DNA from: Candidatus Cloacimonadota bacterium
GTDB taxonomy: Bacteria; Cloacimonadota; Cloacimonadia; Cloacimonadales; Cloacimonadaceae
Length of the DNA: 31,116 bases
Assembly (NCBI GenBank): GCA_023392795.1
Contig: JAEWNJ010000126.1
Location: forward strand, 1 to 31,116
Direction: 5' to 3'
In this document: positions 1-5,923 of the stretch, piece after piece
Position numbering within the stretch: the first letter of the stretch is position 1
Layout: every line of letters starts with the position of its first letter
Translations under genes and position numbers: made by a program
Notes under the pieces: model-generated
The model's input: the letters and a program-made list of their open reading frames with translations, nothing else
What the model was told of the DNA's origin: nothing
The model's database searches: none

Positions 1-2
1 TA

Positions 3-908
3 ATTGGATCACAATTTCCCCAGCAGCAGGATCACTTCTCATTCAAGAATTGCTTATTTAGCAATAACAACTCTCAAGGTGGAGTTATGAATGTGGCATC
101 ATATAACAATCCTCGCATAGACATCACCAATTGCACCTTCGCGGGGAACCAGGGTGATGCCTATACATTGATGGTCAATGGTGACGTGAACATTACCAAT
201 TCCATCTTTTACAACGACACTCCCTATCAGATCAAGGTGAATCCCATGGATGGCAATCCGAATGAGCATACCAATCTGACGATTGATCACTCTTTGCTCA
301 AGGATGGCATTGCTGGCATAATGCCCTACCCGGTGCCGGGAAATACGATAGATTTCCTGCCTTCCAGCATCAATGCCGATCCCCTCTTTGCCGGAGGCTT
401 TGATATCCATGACCCTCTGTACTACAGCCTGTCTGAGTTTTCTCCCTGCATTGATAGCGGCACCGAGCATACTGAAGAATTAGCATTACCGCCTTATGAT
501 TTGGCGGGTAACTGGCGCGTCTGGAACAACCGCATCGATATGGGCGCATTTGAGTATGGCTCCGAGCCTTGGGTTACCATTGATGATCCGGTGCTTCCCC
601 CGATTCCGGAAACCAATCTGACCACATATCCCAACCCCTTTAGTGCTTTTACCAATATCAAGGTAAGCGCTCTGAACGGCTCAGCGATAAAACACGCGAG
701 CGTACACAGTGCAAGCATCACTATTTACAACGTCAAAGGTCAGAAGGTGAAAAGCATTGAGCTGGATCCCCATAAAGCGGGTGAGCAAATCACTGCCTGG
801 GATGGCAGAGATGCCGAGGGCGTGCGTTGTTCCAGTGGAGTTTACATCGTCAATCTGATGGTGAATGGCAGGAAGCTCAGCGGGAAGAAAGTGACACTGA
901 TCAGATAG
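3..908 (+). CDS. Secreted beta-helix protein with C-terminal sorting domain, 3' part only
   Basis: The reading frame is already open at position 3, so the gene starts upstream of the window; the internal ATG at 87 is not its start. Short beta-rich repeats of the type NCTFAGN and NITNSIFYND match a right-handed parallel beta-helix (pectate-lyase-like fold), and the stretch around FSPCIDSGT, AGNWRVWNNRIDMGAFEYG is typical of such surface proteins. The last roughly 85 residues, from TTYPNPFSAFTNI through YNVKGQKVKS to SSGVYIVNL and KKVTLIR, form a FlgD-like/type IX secretion C-terminal domain that is normally removed during export and anchoring. This implies a cell-surface or secreted location. 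The substrate or ligand cannot be inferred. Confidence is high for the fold and the sorting tail, low for role. Confidence 0.85.
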   Translation: MGSQFPQQQDHFSFKNCLFSNNNSQGGVMNVASYNNPRIDITNCTFAGNQGDAYTLMVNGDVNITNSIFYNDTPYQIKVNPMDGNPNEHTNLTIDHSLLKDGIAGIMPYPVPGNTIDFLPSSINADPLFAGGFDIHDPLYYSLSEFSPCIDSGTEHTEELALPPYDLAGNWRVWNNRIDMGAFEYGSEPWVTIDDPVLPPIPETNLTTYPNPFSAFTNIKVSALNGSAIKHASVHSASITIYNVKGQKVKSIELDPHKAGEQITAWDGRDAEGVRCSSGVYIVNLMVNGRKLSGKKVTLIR

Positions 909-1219
909 GGAAGGTGGATCACGTCAGGTGTATAAAACGCTTCCCTTGTAGCTCGATTTAATCAGACAGGCACGGGTAAACAGCACATTGCGGGATCCTG
1001 TGTCAGCGTGGGGAACGAACTCCGATCCATGAACATCAAAAAAGGTAGATTGCAAGCCCAATACGGTGATGTTTCAGACGATTTGCAGCCAATGTGGTGC
1101 GATTTGCTGAATTGAGTGAGACTCTATAGTAATCTCATACTTACTTGCCTGAGATTTTTCTTGACTGATATATGGCTGTATTTGAGGATGGGAATCAGTA
1201 AACATAAAGGTGTTTGTGA
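909..1219. other. Gene-free leader region before the hydrogenase operon
   Basis: This stretch of about 310 bases holds no credible coding frame. Just after the stop codon a 7-bp inverted repeat (AGGGAAG at 907-913 and CTTCCCT at 940-946) encloses a 26-base loop with no clear T-run, so it is at best a weak terminator. Near the other end are promoter-like elements. Nothing else is convincing. Confidence 0.5.
1104..1130 (+). promoter_or_regulatory. Candidate promoter of the hydrogenase operon
   Basis: TTGCTG at 1104-1109 and TATAGT at 1125-1130 resemble -35 and -10 boxes with a short 15-base spacer. The -10 box lies between TGAGA (1117-1121) and TCTCA (1133-1137), a small inverted repeat that could be an operator. 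A competing -35-like TTGACT at 1161-1166 has no good -10 partner. It is the best candidate seen in the leader, but weak. Confidence 0.3.
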
Positions 1220-1567
1220 ATGACTCTACGCGATGTTGTAGCTTTACTGGAAGCTGAAGTACTATATCCCGAAGCTGATCTGGAGCGCGATGTGCCATGT
1301 GCCTTCGCTTCGGATATGATCTCGGATATACTGATGTGCACAAAAGAGCCAACCCTACTTCTGACCGGGCTTACTAACAATCAAGTGATCCGCCTCAGCG
1401 ATATGATAGACCTCACGGGGATTGTCTTTGTGCGTGGGAAAAAGCCCTTGCAAGACGTGATCGAAATGGCGGCCGAGCGGGGACTGCCCATCATCAGTAC
1501 AAAGTTCACCTTATATCGTTGTAGCGGCATCCTGTTCAACGCCGGTCTGCGTAGTTGTAAGATCTGA
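1220..1567 (+). CDS. DRTGG-domain protein (first copy)
   Basis: A 115-residue soluble protein whose whole length matches the small DRTGG-type fold. Visible landmarks are the ASDMISDIL stretch near residue 30, a DLTGIVFVRGKKP segment where the family has its DRTGG-like signature, and ISTKFTLYRCSGILF near the C-terminus. The family is named for a conserved motif and also occurs as a domain in larger proteins; it has no settled biochemical function. The ATG is preceded by AAAGGTG. It is the first gene of the operon, 3 bases before the RsbW-like gene, and is paralogous to the protein at 3364-3705. The position upstream of hydrogenase genes suggests an accessory or regulatory role (inference). Confidence 0.8.
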   Translation: MTLRDVVALLEAEVLYPEADLERDVPCAFASDMISDILMCTKEPTLLLTGLTNNQVIRLSDMIDLTGIVFVRGKKPLQDVIEMAAERGLPIISTKFTLYRCSGILFNAGLRSCKI

Positions 1568-1570
1568 GCA

Positions 1571-2062
1571 ATGGCTGAATACTGGTATTTCGCCGATGGC
1601 TTTGAGGAGCGAGTGCGCGGGCATCTGAGCAATAGCTCGGAGGCTGAGGTTGATCTCGATTTTACCGTTCCTGAAAAGGATTTCAATACAGCTGGCAAGG
1701 GATCTTCAGAGCTGAAGAACCTGCTCAAACGCCTGGGTGTGGATTCGGATGTCCTGCGCCGCATAGCAGTTGCCTCGTACGAAGCGGAGATCAATGTGGC
1801 AGCTCATTCCAAAGGTGGGGTGATGAAATCTGCCGTGCATGACGATCTGATCCAGGTGAGCTTTATCGATGACGGCCCGGGGATCGCGGACATTGAACAA
1901 GCGATGATCCCGGGATTTTCCACTGCCGACGATCTGGTGCGTGAGCTTGGTTTTGGTGCAGGCTTGGGATTGCCGAACATCCAAAAGAACAGCGATGCCA
2001 TGCACATAGTATCGGAAAGAGGCAGTTCCACCCTTTTGGAATTTTTTATCTTCTTTGGCTGA
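1571..2062 (+). CDS. RsbW-like (anti-sigma factor type) ATP-binding protein
   Basis: A 163-residue single-domain GHKL ATPase resembling anti-sigma serine kinases. The N-box is EAEINVAAHS (Glu71, Asn75), the G1 box DDGPGI begins at Asp100, and the glycine-rich G2 box GFGAGLGLPNI spans about residues 127-137. There is no dimerisation/phosphoacceptor histidine domain and no transmembrane segment. In known RsbW proteins this fold phosphorylates an anti-anti-sigma factor, but no STAS-domain partner is visible nearby. The substrate might instead be a neighbouring DRTGG or Fe-S protein (inference). About 45 residues precede the ATPase core. The gene sits 3 bases after the first DRTGG gene and 6 bases before the hydrogenase-like gene, so co-translation is likely. 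Confidence 0.82.
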   Translation: MAEYWYFADGFEERVRGHLSNSSEAEVDLDFTVPEKDFNTAGKGSSELKNLLKRLGVDSDVLRRIAVASYEAEINVAAHSKGGVMKSAVHDDLIQVSFIDDGPGIADIEQAMIPGFSTADDLVRELGFGAGLGLPNIQKNSDAMHIVSERGSSTLLEFFIFFG

Positions 2063-2068
2063 TGCCTT

Positions 2069-3343
2069 ATGAATAGAGCAGAAAGTAAGTATTTCCACGC
2101 GATCCAGATCCTGGAAGACAACTGTACCGGGTGTACCGCCTGCGTAAGGGTTTGTCCCACTGAGGCAATACGCGTGAGGGACCGAAAGGCATACATTGAT
2201 CCCTATCGCTGTGTGGACTGCGGCAATTGCGTGACCGTGTGCGAGTTTCACGCCATCATCCCTGCCAGCGATCCTCTGGATATCATCAATAACTATAAGT
2301 ACCGCCTTGCCATCATCTCCTCGAGCTTTTTTGGTCAGTTTTCTGAAGACATCAGTTATGCCAATGCCAAAGAAGCCGTTCTGAGACTGGGCTTTGATGA
2401 GGTTGCGGAAGAAGCATCGGTCACCGATTTCATGATCAAGATGATTCGTGAGTACATCCGCGAAAACCGGGAAAAACGCCCGATATTGAGCAGTAACTGC
2501 CCTGCAGTGGTGCGTTTGATTCAGGTGAAATTCCCCTCTCTTTTGCCCAATCTCTTTCATCAGGAAGCTCCGATGAGCATTCTTACCCGATTCCTGAGGG
2601 AACAGATCTGCCAAAAGATGGGCCTCAAAGAAGAGGAAGTGGGCATCTTCTTGATAGTGCCTTGCGTGGCCCATGTGACTGCTGTACATCAACCTGAAGG
2701 AGCATATAAACACTTACAGGATGGCGCTTTTTCCACCGGTATGATCTATGGCAAGGTTCGGGAAATCATCAAGGATGTGCAAAACCATCCCTCCGATATC
2801 GATACATATCCGCATGGGCTCACTTGGGCTTTATCCGGTGTACAGGCGGAATTGGTGGATGCTGATGACATTCGCGCCCTATCGGTGAACGGCATCGACA
2901 ACGTGATGGACATCCTTTCCCGCGTGGAAGATCACTATCTGGATCAATATGACTACATCGTGCTCAGAAGCTGCACCAACGGTTGCGTTGGAGGTTGCCT
3001 GAACGTGGAAAATCCCTTCGTAGCGATGAGCAGGATCAAGAAAATGATCAAGGAAGGGCATAGCGCAGATGCGGATATCACCGATCTGGAAACGCTGTAC
3101 CGCAAAGGCGAATTTCAAGTAAGCCCCTTGGCTCCGCGCCCTATCATGGAGCTGGATAAGGACATCAAAAAAGCGATCCAGAAGATGAAGAAGATCAATG
3201 AGTTTCTTACCATGTTGCCTGGCTTGAATTGCAGCGCTTGCGGCAGCCCCAGTTGTTACGCCCTCGCTGAGGACATCGTATTGGGCAAGGCTACTTTGGA
3301 CGATTGCGTGGTATTGAAACGCAAACCCACGGATATTGAATAA
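2069..3343 (+). CDS. [FeFe]-hydrogenase-like Fe-S protein with degenerate H-cluster site (putative sensor)
   Basis: A 424-residue protein with three parts. Residues 15-62 form a double [4Fe-4S] ferredoxin (Cys19/22/25/29 and 48/51/54/58). Residues 75-320 resemble the [FeFe]-hydrogenase H-domain. Residues 385-415 carry a Cys-x2-Cys-x4-Cys-x16-Cys Fe-S motif (Cys388/391/396/413). The three H-cluster loops are changed: SSNCPAV for TSCCPxW, VPCVAH for MPCxxK, and RSCTNGC for MACxGGC. The four cubane-ligand positions stay Cys (144, 199, 302, 306), while the two methionines are Val197 and Arg300, the proton-relay Cys is Asn143 and the conserved Lys is His202. This suggests a cluster-binding but non-catalytic or sensory protein, related to the sensory-type hydrogenases encoded beside bifurcating enzymes. 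No PAS domain is present. Confidence 0.85.
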   Translation: MNRAESKYFHAIQILEDNCTGCTACVRVCPTEAIRVRDRKAYIDPYRCVDCGNCVTVCEFHAIIPASDPLDIINNYKYRLAIISSSFFGQFSEDISYANAKEAVLRLGFDEVAEEASVTDFMIKMIREYIRENREKRPILSSNCPAVVRLIQVKFPSLLPNLFHQEAPMSILTRFLREQICQKMGLKEEEVGIFLIVPCVAHVTAVHQPEGAYKHLQDGAFSTGMIYGKVREIIKDVQNHPSDIDTYPHGLTWALSGVQAELVDADDIRALSVNGIDNVMDILSRVEDHYLDQYDYIVLRSCTNGCVGGCLNVENPFVAMSRIKKMIKEGHSADADITDLETLYRKGEFQVSPLAPRPIMELDKDIKKAIQKMKKINEFLTMLPGLNCSACGSPSCYALAEDIVLGKATLDDCVVLKRKPTDIE

Positions 3344-3363
3344 AGAAATATGAGGATACAGCT

Positions 3364-3705
3364 ATGATATTACTCTCCGAATACCTGGCAGCCATTCACG
3401 GCACCAACCACACTCCGGCATTGGATCCTGCCACGATTGAGATCAGAGGCGCTTATGTGAGCGACATGCTGAGCGATGTGATGGGCTCCGCCAAGCCCGA
3501 ACAAGCTTGGATTACCATCATGAAGCATCTGAACGTGATTGCTGTGGCGTCCATGACTGGAATCCCCGCGATCATCTTTGCCAAGGGTAATGAACCCGAT
3601 GCTGCCGTTTGCGACAAGGCTCTGGAAGAAAGCGTCTGCCTGGTTAGCAGCAGACTCTCCACCTTTGAACTGGCCGGCATGCTTTATAAAATGCTAAACG
3701 CCTGA
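3364..3705 (+). CDS. DRTGG-domain protein (second copy)
   Basis: A 113-residue paralogue of the protein at 1220-1567, with matching landmarks: YVSDMLSDVMG near residue 30, ASMTGIPAIIFAKGNEP in the middle, and CLVSSRLSTFELAGMLYKML at the end. The ATG is preceded by GAGGATA. It starts 20 bases after the hydrogenase-like gene and ends 12 bases before the PHP gene. Two divergent copies flanking the ATPase and hydrogenase-like pair suggest they form a heteromer or bind two different partners (inference). Enzymatic activity is not established for the family. Neither copy has a signal peptide or membrane segment, so both should be cytoplasmic. Confidence 0.8.
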   Translation: MILLSEYLAAIHGTNHTPALDPATIEIRGAYVSDMLSDVMGSAKPEQAWITIMKHLNVIAVASMTGIPAIIFAKGNEPDAAVCDKALEESVCLVSSRLSTFELAGMLYKMLNA

Positions 3706-3717
3706 AGCAAAGGAATC

Positions 3718-4470
3718 ATGCGCAGTTTTCGCGCTGATCTGCATATACATAGTGTGTTATCCCCCTGTGGCGGGCTGGAAATGGCTCCCAGCGCGGTTGT
3801 GGACAAGCTGAAAAAGCACGGGATTCAGTGGTTTGCCATCACCGATCATAACAGTATGGCAAACTGTCCCGCCTATGATGCTGTGGCGAGGAAAGCGGGC
3901 TTGCTATTTACCTGGGGTGTGGAAATCCAGAGTATGGAAGAAATCCACCTCCTGGCCTACTTTGACGATTCCGACAAAGCGCAAGCCTTTGATGCAGAGC
4001 TATATGCCTCACTACTGCCCATAGCGAATGATCCGGACTTCTTTGGGGATCAAGTTATCATTGACGAAAATGAGAACATTTTGAAAGTGGAACCTCGAGC
4101 TCTGATAAATTCCAGTACTTGGGATCTGGAGACTGCAGTGCAGATGATATCAGCCTTTGACGGGATCGCGGTGCCGGCGCATATCGACGCCCAGGTAAAC
4201 AGCATCCTGTCTCAGCTGGGTTTTTTGCCTGAAACTCCAGTTTTTCCCCTACTAGGGATCACTGCAAAGCTCGATTTGCCAGAGTATCTGGCGCAGAATC
4301 CGCTCCTTCGGGACAAGCAGTTTCTTCGAGCCAGCGACGCTCATTATCTTTCCGATCTTGGGTGCGGGTACTGCACAGTACATGCTGCCGCGGCCAGCGC
4401 ACGCGAGCTGATGCTTGCGGCTCTGCACGATGGCGGCAGATACATTGACAGCTTAAACAAAATTGAATGA
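3718..4470 (+). CDS. PHP-domain metal-dependent phosphoesterase-like protein
   Basis: A 250-residue PHP-family protein. The metal-binding motifs are in order and apparently intact: DLHIHS (His9, His11), ITDHN (Asp43, His44), GVEI (Glu69) with His77, PAHID (His155) and SDAHY (Asp207, His209). PHP proteins of this size hydrolyse phosphoester bonds in nucleotides, oligonucleotides or small phosphates using two or three metal ions; the substrate here is unknown. An insertion of about 50 residues (roughly 90-140) separates the third and fourth motifs. The start ATG follows AAAGGA. Its location between the second DRTGG gene and hydC in a tight operon implies a role linked to the hydrogenase, perhaps turning over a nucleotide signal or removing phosphate groups (inference). 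Confidence 0.82.
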   Translation: MRSFRADLHIHSVLSPCGGLEMAPSAVVDKLKKHGIQWFAITDHNSMANCPAYDAVARKAGLLFTWGVEIQSMEEIHLLAYFDDSDKAQAFDAELYASLLPIANDPDFFGDQVIIDENENILKVEPRALINSSTWDLETAVQMISAFDGIAVPAHIDAQVNSILSQLGFLPETPVFPLLGITAKLDLPEYLAQNPLLRDKQFLRASDAHYLSDLGCGYCTVHAAAASARELMLAALHDGGRYIDSLNKIE

Positions 4471-4486
4471 TATACAAGGAGGAGTT

Positions 4487-4969
4487 ATGGCTTCCGTAAC
4501 TCAAGACCAAAACCGGCTCTATGACCGGTTGGCCGAAGTAATTGAAGAAAAGAAGGATCTGCGTAATCCGCTGATCGAGATTTTGAGGATCGCCCAGGAG
4601 ATTTTTGGGTATCTGCCCATTGAGGTTCAGGAGTTTGTGGCTGATAAGATGAATGTTCCCGCCAGCAAAATCTATGGCGTGGTTACGTTCTACAACTTCT
4701 TCTCCATGAAACCCCGCGGTAAGTACACTCTGAATGTGTGCACCGGAACTGCCTGTTTTGTAAAAGGTGCTCCCCGCCTGATTCAGATGCTTTCTGAAGA
4801 ACTGAATGTAAAAATGGGTGAGACCACTGAAGACGGTCGCTTTACGATGAGCGCGGTACGCTGTGTGGGCGCTTGCTCCCTGGCGCCGGTGTTTGTGATC
4901 GGCGAAGATACCTACGGCCGCATTGATACCAAAGACAAGGTCAAAGAAATCATTTCACGTTACGAGTAA
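4487..4969 (+). CDS. hydC: HydC, NuoE-like [2Fe-2S] subunit of the NADH/ferredoxin-linked hydrogenase
   Basis: A 160-residue thioredoxin-like ferredoxin of the NuoE/24-kDa family. The [2Fe-2S] ligands are Cys85, Cys90, Cys126 and Cys130, with the usual helical N-terminus (IYGVVTFYNFFSMKPRG). It would carry electrons between the flavin subunit HydB and the rest of the complex. The frame is open from a TTG at 4463, which overlaps the PHP gene, but the ATG at 4487 lies at proper distance behind a strong AAGGAGG ribosome-binding site (4475-4482 region) and matches the family N-terminus, so it is preferred. Order in the operon: PHP gene upstream, kinase-like ATPase 3 bases downstream. A second NuoE-like gene lies at 7792-8247. 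Confidence 0.9.
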   Translation: MASVTQDQNRLYDRLAEVIEEKKDLRNPLIEILRIAQEIFGYLPIEVQEFVADKMNVPASKIYGVVTFYNFFSMKPRGKYTLNVCTGTACFVKGAPRLIQMLSEELNVKMGETTEDGRFTMSAVRCVGACSLAPVFVIGEDTYGRIDTKDKVKEIISRYE

Positions 4970-4972
4970 GCA

Positions 4973-5542
4973 ATGCAAGACATCTCTTTGCACCTGCTTG
5001 ATATCATTGAGAACTCCGTGAGAGCGGAGGCCAGGACTATCAAGGTGCGGGTGGTAAACAACGTGAGCAAGAATCGCCTGAGGATCATCGTGGAAGACGA
5101 TGGCACTGGCATGGACGCTCACACTCTGGAGAAGGCACAGGATCCCTTTTACACATCCAAAGAAGAACGGGTGAAGAAAGTGGGATTGGGCATACCGCTG
5201 TTCAAACAAAATGCCGAGCTGGTGGGAGGAAGCTTCAAGATGGCTTCCGAGCCTGGCTTTGGCACGGTTTTGACGGTGGATTTTACCTTGGATCATATCG
5301 ATAGAATGCCGCTGGGAAATCTGAAAGACACGCTTTTGGGCTCCATCATTGGCCACCCGGAAGTGGATTTCTTTATCCATCTGATCTATCGCGATCGCGC
5401 GGCTGAACAATGCTTTCACTTCGATACCAAGGCTATCAGAGAAGAGCTGGGAGATATCCCGCTCACTTATCCCGATGTAATCGAATACATCGATCAATCG
5501 TTATTAGAAGGAATACAAAATACAAACATGGAGGATGTCTGA
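4973..5542 (+). CDS. Histidine-kinase-type ATP-binding domain protein without kinase core
   Basis: A 189-residue stand-alone HATPase_c protein. The N-box begins almost at the N-terminus (LLDIIENSVRA, Glu13-Asn14), then come G1 DDGTGM (about 42-47), an F-box DPFYTSK (57-63), and G2 GLGIPL (71-76). No phosphoacceptor-histidine (HisKA) domain precedes it, so it cannot be a complete sensor kinase. Residues 100-189 form an extra alpha/beta region that I do not recognise. From memory, a gene of this kind often lies between hydC and hydB in clostridial bifurcating hydrogenase clusters, with unknown function. It begins 3 bases after hydC and its TGA overlaps the next ATG by one base, which suggests fixed stoichiometry. 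Confidence 0.8.
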   Translation: MQDISLHLLDIIENSVRAEARTIKVRVVNNVSKNRLRIIVEDDGTGMDAHTLEKAQDPFYTSKEERVKKVGLGIPLFKQNAELVGGSFKMASEPGFGTVLTVDFTLDHIDRMPLGNLKDTLLGSIIGHPEVDFFIHLIYRDRAAEQCFHFDTKAIREELGDIPLTYPDVIEYIDQSLLEGIQNTNMEDV

Positions 5543-5907
5543 TGAAAACACTGGCAGACCTTAAGAAAATCCGTGAAAAAGCCCAGGAAGATATGAAGCT
5601 TCGTGGCGGAAACGTGCGCATCAAGATCGTGGTAGGGATGGGAACATCCGGTATCGCCATGGGTGCCCGTGAAGTAATGAAGACTTTCCTGGAAGAGATC
5701 GCAGCCCGCAACCTCACCGACGTTATGGTTACCCAAACCGGTGAAAAAGGGCTTTCCTCGATGGAACCGGTAGTTGACCTCATCGAAGAGGGCAAACCCA
5801 AAGTAACTTACGGAAACATGAACCCGGACAAAGTGAAAAAAGTGGTGGTCGAACACATCGTTAATGGCAGAGTCGTCTCCGATTATGTAGTCGCAACCGG
5901 CAACTAA
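5542..5907 (+). CDS. HndB-like thioredoxin-fold ferredoxin lacking all cysteines
   Basis: A 121-residue protein with the thioredoxin-like [2Fe-2S] ferredoxin fold: GMGTSGIAMGAREV, then DVMVTQTGEKGLSSMEPVV, then KVTYGNMNPDKV and EHIVNGRVV. The cluster-binding positions are Gly32, Ser36, Glu68 and Ser72 where HydB's N-terminal domain has Cys12, Cys16, Cys48 and Cys52; the protein contains no cysteine at all. It therefore cannot bind a conventional [2Fe-2S] cluster and is probably a structural or regulatory subunit. The start is the ATG at 5542, overlapping the previous stop as TGATG and preceded by GGAGG at 5530-5534; the longer in-frame extension to 5410 runs inside the upstream gene and is rejected. 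hydB follows after 16 bases. Confidence 0.85.
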   Translation: MKTLADLKKIREKAQEDMKLRGGNVRIKIVVGMGTSGIAMGAREVMKTFLEEIAARNLTDVMVTQTGEKGLSSMEPVVDLIEEGKPKVTYGNMNPDKVKKVVVEHIVNGRVVSDYVVATGN

Positions 5908-5923
5908 GGCAGGAGGATCACTA

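Noticed and set aside
965..1030. Possible RNA gene in the leader before the hydrogenase operon
   Set aside because: Short complementary bits (GACAGG with CCTGTGTC, GGGATCC with GATCC) do not build a coherent fold.
1706..2713. Minus-strand 335-codon frame
   Set aside because: It is antisense to the RsbW-like and hydrogenase-like genes, whose motifs are unmistakable, and its translation has no recognisable pattern.
4463..4486. TTG start for hydC
   Set aside because: It overlaps the PHP gene and contains the ribosome-binding site of the ATG at 4487. Similar TTG extensions at 7777, 17791, 23698 and 25263 were rejected for the same kind of reason.
5410..5541. 44-codon N-terminal extension of the cysteine-less ferredoxin-fold protein
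   Set aside because: It lies entirely inside the upstream ATPase gene in another frame; the ATG at 5542 fits the family start and has GGAGG before it.
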